This document shows, piece after piece, positions 8,832-16,978 of a DNA stretch of 39,665 nt (position 1 is its first letter; every line of letters begins with the position of its first letter). The notes beneath the pieces are model-generated. The model was not told where the DNA came from, made no database searches, and saw only the letters and a list, made by a program, of their open reading frames with translations. The position numbers and the translations under genes were made by a program. Origin of the DNA: Prosthecobacter sp. (GTDB lineage: Bacteria > Verrucomicrobiota > Verrucomicrobiia > Verrucomicrobiales > Verrucomicrobiaceae); NCBI RefSeq assembly GCF_014879935.1, contig NZ_JACSRD010000172.1:1-39665 (forward strand). Direction: 5' to 3'.

Positions 8832-10331
8832 ATGCCACGCATCCTCATCGCCGAATGCAAACAGGAGGTCTCGACCTTCAACCCGCACCTGAGCGGGTAT
8901 GACGACTTTGGCATCCGTCGCGGTCAGGAACTGCTCGATTATCATCGCACGGTGCGAAACGAGGTCGGCGGAGCGCTGAGCGTGTTTGATGCGGTTGCCG
9001 ATGTGGAGCTCGCGCCGGCCTACAGCGCGTTTTTCATCACGTCGGGCGGCACGCTGGCGAAAGGCGCGTGGGAACGCATCGCTAGCGAACTGCTGGAGAG
9101 CATCAAATCGGCTCCTGTGGTCGATGGCGTCTATTTCTGCATGCATGGCGCGATGGCGAGCGAGTCGGAACTCGATCCCGAAGGCTGGCTGCTGGCCGAA
9201 ACGCGCAAAATCGTCGGCGAGAAGGTGCCCATCGTCGTTTCGCTCGATCTGCACGGCATTCTGACGGATCGCATGATCGAGCAGAGCGACGCCGTCGTGG
9301 CCTACCACACCTATCCGCACGTCGATTTCTTCGAAACCGGCCAACGCGCCGCCAAATTGCTCCTCCGCATCGTTTCCGGCGAAGTGAAGCCCGTGACGGC
9401 CAAGGTCACGGTTCCAGCGCTCGTGCGTGGCGATGAACTGATCACCGCCAGCGGCTCGATTCGTCATGCGGTGAATGCAGCGAAGGAGATCGAGCAAAGT
9501 CCACGCGGTCTCTCTGCGGCGATGATGTGGGGCAATCCGTTCACGGATGTGCCCGAACTCGCCTCGTGGGCCTTTGTGGTGACAGACAACGATCCTGAAA
9601 TGGCCAAGCGCGAGGCGTTGCGCATCGCGAACCTGTTTTGGGAGCATCACGAGAAGATGCGCGTGCCTCTGAAGAGCCTAGACGAGACGGCGGCGATTGT
9701 GAAGGTCCACACGAGCGGCACGCTCGGCCTTGTCGATGCCGCGGACGCCACCAGTTCCGGCGCATCAGGCGATAGCAACGCGATCCTACGCAAGCTTATT
9801 GAAGCCGGCTGCGAGGCGCGTGTGCTTCTTCCCATTGTCGATGAACCAGTGGTGAAGATGGCTTTCGCAACTGGAATCGGCTCCACGATCACCACGAACA
9901 TCGGTGGCACGCTCGATCCGCAGCGCTTCACACCGATCGAAATCACCGCGAAGGTCCGATTGCTCTCTGATGGCCGTTTCCGCAGCGAATCGTTCGGCGA
10001 AGAATGGCTCGCGGGCCCAACGGCAGTGCTGGAAGCCGTAAACTTCACGCTCGTGGTTAGCAGCCGTGCCGTGAATCTCTACGACCGTTCGTTCTTTTAC
10101 GCACACGGGCAGAATCCGGCGCGTTTCGATGCCGTGGTGATCAAATCGCCCCACTGCCAGCCGCACATGTTTGCCGACTGGTGCACGCAAATGGTGCATG
10201 TCGATGCGCCTGGTTCCTCCAGCGCGAATCTGCCATACCTTGGCCACACGCGCTGCGCCCGGCCGATGTTCCCGCTCGACGCGGATGTGCCATTTCAACC
10301 TCAAGCCAAACTTTTCCAACGACACTCATGA
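8832..10331 (+). CDS. M81-family metallohydrolase (MlrC-like)
   Basis: A 499-residue protein of the MlrC (microcystinase C)/DUF1485 family. The N-terminal domain has the expected pattern: AECKQEVSTFNP at residues 8-19, CMHGAM with H105, the metal motif S-L-D139-L-H141-G, and Y-H-T-Y-P-H163-V-D. The MlrC C-terminal domain follows from about residue 300. Known members cut peptide or amide bonds in linearised microcystin, but most relatives sit in catabolic operons with other substrates. The ATG at 8832 is chosen over an earlier in-frame codon at 8781 because it begins directly with the conserved PRILIAE strand and does not overlap the MFS gene. It overlaps the enolase gene by 4 bp. Confidence 0.88.
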   Translation: MPRILIAECKQEVSTFNPHLSGYDDFGIRRGQELLDYHRTVRNEVGGALSVFDAVADVELAPAYSAFFITSGGTLAKGAWERIASELLESIKSAPVVDGVYFCMHGAMASESELDPEGWLLAETRKIVGEKVPIVVSLDLHGILTDRMIEQSDAVVAYHTYPHVDFFETGQRAAKLLLRIVSGEVKPVTAKVTVPALVRGDELITASGSIRHAVNAAKEIEQSPRGLSAAMMWGNPFTDVPELASWAFVVTDNDPEMAKREALRIANLFWEHHEKMRVPLKSLDETAAIVKVHTSGTLGLVDAADATSSGASGDSNAILRKLIEAGCEARVLLPIVDEPVVKMAFATGIGSTITTNIGGTLDPQRFTPIEITAKVRLLSDGRFRSESFGEEWLAGPTAVLEAVNFTLVVSSRAVNLYDRSFFYAHGQNPARFDAVVIKSPHCQPHMFADWCTQMVHVDAPGSSSANLPYLGHTRCARPMFPLDADVPFQPQAKLFQRHS

Positions 10332-11458
10332 AGATCACTGAAATCCGCTGCGCAGGTCTGCGCGGCGCCACTCCTGAAGGCGGCTGGAGCAATGAACTCC
10401 GGCCTGAAGATTGCGTTCACACGCTCGTCACCGTGCACACCGATGAAGGACTCGTCGGGCTTGGCAGCGTGTTCACGAACGATGCGCTGGTGAAGGCCGC
10501 GCTCGCGGTGCTGGAGCCGCTTTATCGTGGTGAGAACGCGCTGGAGCCGGAACGCGTGAGCGAGAAGCTGCATCAGCACATGTTCTGGCTGGGGCGCGGT
10601 GGCGCGATCACGCACGCGATCAGCGGCATCGACATCGCGCTGTGGGATTTGCTTGGCAAGGCGACGGGACAACCAGTGGGCCGCTTGCTCGGCGGTCGTT
10701 ATCGCGAGCGGGTGCAACCGTATGCGTCCCTGCTGATGGATGAACCGGCGAAGATAAAGGATCATCTGCTCAAGGTGAAGTCGCAGGGCTTTCGCGCGTT
10801 CAAGATCGGCTGGGGGCCGTTCGGTCGTCGCAATGCGAAGACCGATGAAGCCATCGTCAAAGCCGCACGCGAAGCCGTCGGCGCGGAGAACAAGCTCATG
10901 GTCGATGCGGGCGGCAGTGACGCGCATTGGACGAATGGCTACAAGTGGGCGCTGAACACGGCGAAGATGCTCGCCGACTACGACGTGCATTGGTTCGAGG
11001 AAGCGCTCGTGCCGGATGCGCTCGAAGACTTCGCGAAGCTGCGTGAACACTCTCCCGTGCCGATCAGCGGTGGCGAGGTGCTGACACGGCGTCAGGCGTT
11101 CCAGCCATTCCTCGAAGCACGCGCGTTCGACATCATCCAGCCGGACGTGACGAAGGTCGGTGGCATCAGCGAGGAGCGGCGCATCGCGTGGATGGCTCAA
11201 GAGCACGGCGTGCAGTTCATTCCGCATGGTTGGAACACTGCGGTGGGCCTCGCTGCCGATTTGCACCTCGCGTCCGCGTTTCCGGGCACCGATCTGGTCG
11301 AGTATCTCACCGGATCGCCGTTCATTGATGAGATCACGCTTGGCGGCTGGAAGCTGGATTCCGACGGTATGCTGGAAATCCCAACCAAGCCCGGCCTTGG
11401 CCTCGAACTCGATCCCGACGCGGTGGCGAAATACACGCGCGGGGAGAAGCTCCTGTGA
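10328..11458 (+). CDS. Mandelate racemase/muconate lactonizing enzyme-family protein
   Basis: A 376-residue enolase-superfamily enzyme. The N-terminal capping domain is followed by a TIM barrel with predicted metal ligands D193 (MVDAGG), E224 (WFEE) and E250 (SGGEVL). The general bases are probably K159 (FKIGWG) and the H300-D273 pair (PHGWN and QPDVTK), an arrangement typical of the mandelate racemase subgroup, which includes sugar-acid dehydratases and racemases. The substrate is not evident. The ATG at 10328 overlaps the M81 stop, and the end overlaps the next cytochrome gene, so it belongs to the same transcription unit as the deacylase and transporter. Confidence 0.9.
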   Translation: MKITEIRCAGLRGATPEGGWSNELRPEDCVHTLVTVHTDEGLVGLGSVFTNDALVKAALAVLEPLYRGENALEPERVSEKLHQHMFWLGRGGAITHAISGIDIALWDLLGKATGQPVGRLLGGRYRERVQPYASLLMDEPAKIKDHLLKVKSQGFRAFKIGWGPFGRRNAKTDEAIVKAAREAVGAENKLMVDAGGSDAHWTNGYKWALNTAKMLADYDVHWFEEALVPDALEDFAKLREHSPVPISGGEVLTRRQAFQPFLEARAFDIIQPDVTKVGGISEERRIAWMAQEHGVQFIPHGWNTAVGLAADLHLASAFPGTDLVEYLTGSPFIDEITLGGWKLDSDGMLEIPTKPGLGLELDPDAVAKYTRGEKLL

Positions 11459-13527
11459 TGATCATGGAATGGCGTGTTCCATTGCTGCTCTGTCTGATGT
11501 CCGTTGGCGCACACGCCGTGGACTTCACGCGCGACGTGCGCCCCATCCTCGCGTCCAAATGCTACGCCTGCCATGGCCCCGACGAGGAAAGCCGCGAGGC
11601 CGATCTGCGCCTCGATATGCCCGCGAAGGATTTCGACACGAAAACCTTCCTCCACCGCATCATCACCACCGATCCCGACGACGTGATGCCGCCGCCGAAG
11701 TCCCCCAAACCGCTCACCGCCGCTGAAAAAGACGTTTTGCGCCAATGGATCGCGTCTGGTGCGAACTACGAGCCGCACTGGGCCTTCCAGCCGATTCGGA
11801 ATCCGAAGTCTCATCACGATATCGATGGCTTCGTTCGCGCCGAATTGACCAAACACGGCCTCCAGTCCGCCCCGCGTGCGAATGCGAGCACGCTCATCCG
11901 CAGGCTCTACCTCGATCTCATCGGCCTACCACCACCGTCCGATACGTCGGACTCGTCTGACCTGTCCGACGAAAGCTACGCCGCGCTCGTGGACCGCCTT
12001 CTCGCCGATCCCCGCTTCGGCGAACGCTGGGGCCGCCACTGGCTCGACATGGCCCGCTACGCCGACTCAAACGGCTTCCTCGGAGACGGCCTCCGCCCCA
12101 ATGCCTACCGTTATCGTGACTGGGTCATCCAGGCCTTCAACAACGACATGCCGTATGATGAGTTCACGATCTCTCAAATCGCCGGAGACCTTCTGGACAA
12201 CCGGGAACCGGGAACGGAGAACCGAGAACTCTCCCCCGGCACCGGCTTCCATCGAAACGCCGCGCTGAACACCGAAGCCGGTGTCGATAAAGAAGAAGCC
12301 CGCTACCAAAACCTCGTCGATCGCGTCAACACCATCGGCCGTGTGTGGATGGGGCTCACCATCGGCTGCGCTCAGTGCCACACGCACAAATACGATCCGA
12401 TCACCATCCGCGATTACTACAGCTTCTACGCCTTCTTCGACAACACCGAGGATCGCGACGACGCCAAAACGAAAGCCCCTCTTCTCGCTGAAGTCAGCAA
12501 AGACCGCCGCCAGACCTACGTCCACCTCGCCGGCGACTACACCCGCCGCGGCCCCGATGTGATGCCCGCCACGCTTTCCGCATTGCCCGCTCAAGCTGGC
12601 AACACACGCCTCGAACTGGCGAAGTGGCTCGTTTCACCGCAAAACCCGCTCACCGCCCGCGTCGCCGTGAATCACATCTGGAGCAAGTTTTTCGGCCACG
12701 GCCTCGTGCGTACACCGGACGACTTCGGCACCAGCGGTGAAGCCCCCAGCCACCCCGAACTCCTCGACTGGCTCGCCACCGACTTCATGCGCAACGGCTG
12801 GAGCCGCAAACAGCTCATCAAGCGCATCGTGATGAGCGAAACCTACCGGCAAGCCTCCCATCATCCGTCAGATCGGTCCGATCAGACCGATCCTCTGAAT
12901 CGGATGCTCTCCCGCCAAAACCGCATCCGCCTCGACGCCGAAATCCTGCGCGATTCCGCCCTCGCCGTGAGCGGCCTTCTCAAGCCAAACATCGGCGGAC
13001 CCAGTTTTCGTCCACCGTTGCCCGAAGACGTCTTCGATGTCGGCCGCTCCTCCAACTGGCAGGCCAGCCCCGGCGACGAAATCTACCGCCGCAGCCTTTA
13101 CATTATCACGCTGCGCAGCGTGCTCTATCCCACGCTCACCACCTTCGACGCGCCCGACGCCGCCGATGCCTGCGTGCGCCGCGAACGCTCCAACACCCCG
13201 CTGCAAGCCCTCACGATGATGAACGACGGCGTCTTCGTCGAAGCCGCCCAATCCCTCGCCCTCCGCGCTATGCACGAAGGCCCAAATCCCCTCGAAAAAC
13301 TCTTCCGCCTCGTCTTGAGCCGCTCTCCGCGTGCCGAAGAGCTCGCCCGACTCCAAACCTTCCACGCCGAGCAAAAAGCCCGCGTCATGAAAAGCGGCCC
13401 CGCAGCCCTCCAAGTGCTCGGAGCACATCAAAACGCCCTTTCACCCGCTCAAGCCACCGAAGCGGCCACGTTCGTCGCCATGGCTCGCGTGCTGTTGAAT
13501 CTCGATGAGTTCATCAATCGCGAGTGA
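11455..13527 (+). CDS. Planctomycete-type cytochrome, DUF1549/DUF1553 protein (second copy)
   Basis: A 690-residue paralogue of the 4272-6593 product. A signal peptide is followed by a PSCyt1 haem motif C36-Y-A-C39-H40, DUF1549 (RFGERWGRHWLDMARYADSNG, second CxxCH at C305-H309) and DUF1553 (SPQNPLTARVAVNHIWSKFFG, RIRLDAEILRD). The start may be the ATG at 11455 (ATGA overlap with the enolase gene) or the one at 11464. Three linkers are built from tandem repeats: 11937-11972, 12199-12233 and 12865-12900. Two of these fall at the same domain junctions as the inserts in the first copy. The usual DUF1501 partner is not next to it but 3.4 kb downstream. Confidence 0.9.
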   Translation: MMIMEWRVPLLLCLMSVGAHAVDFTRDVRPILASKCYACHGPDEESREADLRLDMPAKDFDTKTFLHRIITTDPDDVMPPPKSPKPLTAAEKDVLRQWIASGANYEPHWAFQPIRNPKSHHDIDGFVRAELTKHGLQSAPRANASTLIRRLYLDLIGLPPPSDTSDSSDLSDESYAALVDRLLADPRFGERWGRHWLDMARYADSNGFLGDGLRPNAYRYRDWVIQAFNNDMPYDEFTISQIAGDLLDNREPGTENRELSPGTGFHRNAALNTEAGVDKEEARYQNLVDRVNTIGRVWMGLTIGCAQCHTHKYDPITIRDYYSFYAFFDNTEDRDDAKTKAPLLAEVSKDRRQTYVHLAGDYTRRGPDVMPATLSALPAQAGNTRLELAKWLVSPQNPLTARVAVNHIWSKFFGHGLVRTPDDFGTSGEAPSHPELLDWLATDFMRNGWSRKQLIKRIVMSETYRQASHHPSDRSDQTDPLNRMLSRQNRIRLDAEILRDSALAVSGLLKPNIGGPSFRPPLPEDVFDVGRSSNWQASPGDEIYRRSLYIITLRSVLYPTLTTFDAPDAADACVRRERSNTPLQALTMMNDGVFVEAAQSLALRAMHEGPNPLEKLFRLVLSRSPRAEELARLQTFHAEQKARVMKSGPAALQVLGAHQNALSPAQATEAATFVAMARVLLNLDEFINRE
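11937..11972. repeat. 9-bp tandem repeats inside a coding region
   Basis: Four nonamers, GTCCGATAC, GTCGGACTC, GTCTGACCT and GTCCGACGA, encode a Ser-Asp-x run (SDTSDSSDLSDE) directly after DLIGLPP. GTCCGAC and GTCGGAC are reverse complements, so the units can also pair as hairpins. Confidence 0.75.
12199..12233. repeat. 7-bp tandem repeats inside a coding region
   Basis: Five heptamers, AACCGGG, AACCGGG, AACGGAG, AACCGAG and AACTCTC, total 35 bp. They encode the linker NREPGTENREL after IAGDLLD. A 7-bp unit read in triplets gives no peptide repeat at unit scale, so the repetition is a DNA-level property. Confidence 0.75.
12865..12900. repeat. 9-bp tandem repeats inside a coding region
   Basis: Nonamers CCGTCAGAT, CGGTCCGAT, CAGACCGAT and a decayed CCTCTGAAT lie in frame and encode PSDRSDQTDPLN, between SETYRQAS and the RIRLDAEILRD motif of DUF1553. 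Confidence 0.7.
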
Positions 13528-13538
13528 ACCCGCCTCTC

Positions 13539-15407
13539 ATGCTCCAGCGCCTCTTTTGCCTCCTCATCCTCGCGACGGCTTGTCTGGCAGCCACGCCGGA
13601 CAAAACGCGCCGACTCCTCACCGACGCCAAGGAACCCGTGCGCATCGTCTGCATCGGCGACAGCATCACGGGCGTCTATTATCACAGTGGCGGCATGCGG
13701 GCCTATCCGGAGATGCTTCAAATTGCGCTGCAAAAGCTCCATCCGAAGGCCAAAGTCACCGTGCGAAATGCGGGCATCAGCGGCGATACGAGCAAAGGCG
13801 GCCTCGCACGAATGGAGCGCGATGTTTTGGCTCACAAGCCGCATCTGGTGACGATCATGTTCGGCATGAACGACCTCGTGCGCGTGCCAGTGGCCGATTT
13901 CGTCGCGAACCTGCGGCAGATCATCCAGCGCTGCCGCGATGCAGGCGCGGAAGTCGTGCTGTGCACGCAAAACAGCATCGTGAACTCGCCGCAACGACCT
14001 GTGGCGAAGCTCGCCGAGTATTCGCAGGCCATCCGCGATCTCGCGAAAGCCGAATCGCTCGGCCTCGCGGACTGCTTCGCGGCTTTTGAGGCCGTGCGGT
14101 CGCAGGACGCGGTCGCGTGGAACTTCCTGCTCAGCGACGCGATCCACCCGAACATGGACGGCCACAAACTCTTCGCCGAAACCATCGCGAAGACGATCAC
14201 GGGCCAGAAAGTCTCGCTGCGCGATGAACCACCACCGCCAAATCCACTCGCACATACCTTCAAACTGCTCGGCGAGGGCAAACCGGTCACTGTGCTCGCC
14301 ATGCCGCCTTACGATCAGCAAATCGAGCCCGCGTTGAAGAAGCTGCATCCCGACGCGCAGATCACCGTGAAGCCATGGCCCACAGCAGGCAAAACACTCG
14401 CGGAACTCGAAACCGCCGCCAAAGCCGTGCGTGCGATGAAGCCGAACCTCGTGCTCATCGCCGTGCCTGGTCATCTCACCGAAAAAACGCCGCAGGCCTT
14501 CCACCAGCGTTACGCGTGGATCATGAACTGGTCGCTCAGCTTTGGCCCGCAGGAGTGGGATGTGGTCGTCGCGTTGCCTGAAAAGGCCGAAACGAGCCAC
14601 GCCGACCTCGCGCGGCGTTTGGTGCGTGCGCAGGACTTGAGCTTCATCGAGCCCGCTTCGGGCGATTCGCTCGAAAAGTGGCTCTGGGCTCAAAAAGTCG
14701 TGAATCCGCAAGACATCGTCTTTCGCGCTTCACTCGACCAAACCGAGCAACGCTACGTCGAGGGCCTTCCTCCCGGTTTTGAGCCCGAAAAACCGCACGA
14801 CGTGCTCATCGCGCTCCACGGCCATGGTTCGGATCGCTGGCAGTTCATCGATGACATGCGCGGCGAGTGTCGCGGTCTGCGCGATGTCGCCGCGAAGCAC
14901 GGTGTGACCCTCGTTTCGCCCGATTACCGCGCCAAAACGTCCTGGATGGGTCCTGCGGCTGAGGCGGACATGCTTCAAATCATCGCGGAAGTGAAAACGC
15001 GGCATCGCGTGAACCGCGTCTTCATCGCCGGTGGCTCCATGGGCGGCACATCGGCACTCATTTTCGCCACTTTGCACCCCGAACTCATCGCGGGCGTCTG
15101 CGCTCTGAATCCCACTGCCAACCTCGTCGAGTATGCTGGCTTCAAAGACGCCATCGACACCTCCTACGGCAGCGCAGACGAACGTCAGAAGCGCAGCCCT
15201 GAACTCCACGCCGAACGCCTCACCATGCCCGTCGCCCTCACCACCGGCGGCAAAGACACTGTCGTGCCGCCCGCGAGCACCCTGCGCCTCGCGAAGAAGC
15301 TCCCACGCGTGCTTTCACTCCACCGCGAGGCCGTGGCGCACTCAACGAGCTACGACGACACCGTGAAAGCGATGGAGTTTGTGTTGAGAGAAGTCGCCAA
15401 GCAGTAA
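13539..15407 (+). CDS. SGNH hydrolase fused to an alpha/beta-hydrolase esterase domain
   Basis: A secreted two-enzyme protein of 622 residues. After a signal peptide (LFCLLILATACLA), residues about 33-215 form an SGNH/GDSL esterase: block I G40-D41-S42-I, block II around NAGISGDT, block III FGMND, block V SDAIHPN. A middle region of about 180 residues has a second, weaker SGNH-like pattern without clear catalytic residues. From about residue 420 comes a prolyl-oligopeptidase/esterase-like domain with LHGHGSD (oxyanion loop), G-G-S-M-G-G (nucleophile elbow), GGKDTVVP (acid) and AVAHST (His). Such fusions often deacetylate or de-esterify polysaccharides. A GTG at 13524 overlapping the previous stop is an alternative start. 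Confidence 0.85.
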   Translation: MLQRLFCLLILATACLAATPDKTRRLLTDAKEPVRIVCIGDSITGVYYHSGGMRAYPEMLQIALQKLHPKAKVTVRNAGISGDTSKGGLARMERDVLAHKPHLVTIMFGMNDLVRVPVADFVANLRQIIQRCRDAGAEVVLCTQNSIVNSPQRPVAKLAEYSQAIRDLAKAESLGLADCFAAFEAVRSQDAVAWNFLLSDAIHPNMDGHKLFAETIAKTITGQKVSLRDEPPPPNPLAHTFKLLGEGKPVTVLAMPPYDQQIEPALKKLHPDAQITVKPWPTAGKTLAELETAAKAVRAMKPNLVLIAVPGHLTEKTPQAFHQRYAWIMNWSLSFGPQEWDVVVALPEKAETSHADLARRLVRAQDLSFIEPASGDSLEKWLWAQKVVNPQDIVFRASLDQTEQRYVEGLPPGFEPEKPHDVLIALHGHGSDRWQFIDDMRGECRGLRDVAAKHGVTLVSPDYRAKTSWMGPAAEADMLQIIAEVKTRHRVNRVFIAGGSMGGTSALIFATLHPELIAGVCALNPTANLVEYAGFKDAIDTSYGSADERQKRSPELHAERLTMPVALTTGGKDTVVPPASTLRLAKKLPRVLSLHREAVAHSTSYDDTVKAMEFVLREVAKQ

Positions 15408-15412
15408 ATGTC

Positions 15413-15440
15413 TTGTTTTTGCCACTCAGTCGATTATTAT
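15413..15440 (+). promoter_or_regulatory. Probable promoter of the AbiE operon
   Basis: A -35-like TTGTTT (15413-15418) and a -10-like TATTAT (15435-15440) are 16 bp apart. The predicted transcription start falls near 15447, at or just before the GTG start of the antitoxin gene, so the mRNA may be nearly leaderless. The elements are read by eye. Confidence 0.45.
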
Positions 15441-15456
15441 TCGACATAGTGGCAAA
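15418..15456. promoter_or_regulatory. 39-bp operator-like inverted repeat
   Basis: The outer arms are tttgccact and agtggcaaa, the inner arms gtcga and tcgac, around an AT-rich centre at 15437. It covers the -10 element and the start codon. AbiEi antitoxins are known to repress their own promoter by binding inverted repeats, so this is a good candidate for the autoregulatory site. Confidence 0.6.
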
Positions 15457-16102
15457 TTTAGAGCCAATTTCAGATCTCCCGCACGACCACCCCTTCGACT
15501 ACCAACTCGCGATGGACCGGTTGCGGGACTACCGCGCTCCGAGGGACCGGTTGGGGCTGCTTTGTGAAAACGGAGAGGTCATTCGCGTGCGAAAGGGCCT
15601 GTATGTGCCGGGCATCCGTCGTGGCGAGGAGCCGCCCGTGGACCCGCTGGTGCTTTCGGGGCTCGTTTATGGGCCAGCGTATGTGAGTCTGGAAACGGCG
15701 CTCGTGCATCACGGCTTGATCCCGGAGCGCGTGGAGGAGATCACCTGCATCACGTCAAAGCGGGCCAAGCACTTCGAGACTCCCGTGGGGCGTTTTCGCT
15801 ACGAGCCGGTAAATGAGCGTGTTTTTGGCATCGGCATTCGATTGGAGCCGACTCGCGGTGGCTCCTATTTTTTGGCGGAGCCGGAAAAGGCGCTGTGTGA
15901 CCGGTTGGCGATGATCTCCGGCCTTTCGGCGGCCCGGGACATGCAGACGACTCTGAAAGACGATCTGCGTGTCGATGTGGACACCGTCGTCAGCACCTTT
16001 CGCCTGCCGCTCGTGGAGGAAATCGCAGACTCCTATCGCAAGAGAAGCGTGTCGGCCTTTCATCGCTGGCTCTCAAAGCAACAAAAGAAGACCTCCTCAT
16101 GA
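15449..16102 (+). CDS. abiEi: AbiEi-family antitoxin (type IV toxin-antitoxin)
   Basis: A 217-residue protein with an N-terminal winged-helix segment that ends in the family hallmark RVRKGLYVPG. The conserved AbiEi core follows: YGPAYVSLETALVHHGLIPE, ITCITSKRAKHFETPVGRFRY and LAEPEKALCDRL. The GTG at 15449 (MANLEPISDL) is preferred; a TTG at 15413 would lie inside the promoter. It overlaps the toxin gene by 4 bp. In characterised AbiE systems this partner represses the operon and counteracts the nucleotidyltransferase without binding it. Here it probably does the same; this follows from family knowledge. Confidence 0.85.
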   Translation: MANLEPISDLPHDHPFDYQLAMDRLRDYRAPRDRLGLLCENGEVIRVRKGLYVPGIRRGEEPPVDPLVLSGLVYGPAYVSLETALVHHGLIPERVEEITCITSKRAKHFETPVGRFRYEPVNERVFGIGIRLEPTRGGSYFLAEPEKALCDRLAMISGLSAARDMQTTLKDDLRVDVDTVVSTFRLPLVEEIADSYRKRSVSAFHRWLSKQQKKTSS

Positions 16103-16965
16103 ATGCCGCGCTCCAAACTCTCATCGACCGCTATCAGCCTGTGACCTCGCAGGACTGGGAAAACGCCCTGCGCGAGATCGTGCAGGAGCTGGCGCTGCTC
16201 GGGCTGTGGCGGTCGAAGTTCTTCGAGCACGCCGCCTTCTACGGCGGCACGGCATTGCGCATTTTCCACGGCCTGCCGCGCTTCTCGGAGGATATGGATT
16301 TCTCGTTGCTGCGGCCTGATGCGGATTTCCAGCTCGCCCCTTATCTGGAGGCCATCCGCGCGGAACTCAGTGCCCTCGGTTTCACCTTCGAGGTGGATCG
16401 CAAAGCCAAGCAAACAACCACCGCCATCGACTCCGCCTTCATCAAAGGCAGCACACGCATCAACCTCTTGGAGATCGGCGCACCGCCTGGCTTGTCAGCC
16501 CGTTTTGCGCCCACCCAGCGGCTCAAAATCAAGCTGGAGGTGGACACTGATCCGCCCGCTGGCGCTCATGACGAAGTGCGCACGCTGCTCATCCCCATTC
16601 CGTTCCAAACACGCCTCTACAAACTGCCCAGCCTCTTCGCGGGAAAACTGCACGCCATCCTTTGCCGCAACTGGAAAACCCGCGTGAAGGGCCGCGACTT
16701 TTTCGATTTCATCTGGTATCTCGGCAAAGGCGTGCCCTGCCATCTCGCGCATCTCCAGAGCCGAATGGAGCAAACCGGCCACTGGACCGCAGGCACATCA
16801 CTCGATGAAAACACGCTGAAGCAACGTCTCATCCAGCGCTTCAACGAAGTGGACTTCGACCAAGCCCGCGACGACGTGCGCCCCTTCGTGCGCGATGCCG
16901 ATGCGCTTGCACTTTGGAGCCGCGACTTCTTTTTGAGCTTGGTGGATCAAGTGAAGGGAAACTGA
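16099..16965 (+). CDS. abiEii: AbiEii-family nucleotidyltransferase toxin
   Basis: A 288-residue DNA-polymerase-beta-like nucleotidyltransferase. The signature G49-G50-T-A-L-R and the metal-binding S-E-D65-M-D67-F are intact. So are LFAGKLHAIL and the downstream GRDFFDFIWYL motif (R199, D200, D203) shared by AbiEii toxins. Some members inhibit translation by adding nucleotides to tRNA; phage abortive infection is the classical phenotype. All key residues are present, so the toxin looks functional. The stop is only 13 bp before the DUF1501 gene, which may therefore be read from the AbiE promoter. Confidence 0.88.
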   Translation: MNAALQTLIDRYQPVTSQDWENALREIVQELALLGLWRSKFFEHAAFYGGTALRIFHGLPRFSEDMDFSLLRPDADFQLAPYLEAIRAELSALGFTFEVDRKAKQTTTAIDSAFIKGSTRINLLEIGAPPGLSARFAPTQRLKIKLEVDTDPPAGAHDEVRTLLIPIPFQTRLYKLPSLFAGKLHAILCRNWKTRVKGRDFFDFIWYLGKGVPCHLAHLQSRMEQTGHWTAGTSLDENTLKQRLIQRFNEVDFDQARDDVRPFVRDADALALWSRDFFLSLVDQVKGN

Positions 16966-16978
16966 GCGTATCCACCCC

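Noticed and set aside
13449..14711. A 420-codon minus-strand open frame opposite the SGNH fusion gene
   Set aside because: The sense strand has intact SGNH blocks and a signal peptide; the antisense product has no family features.
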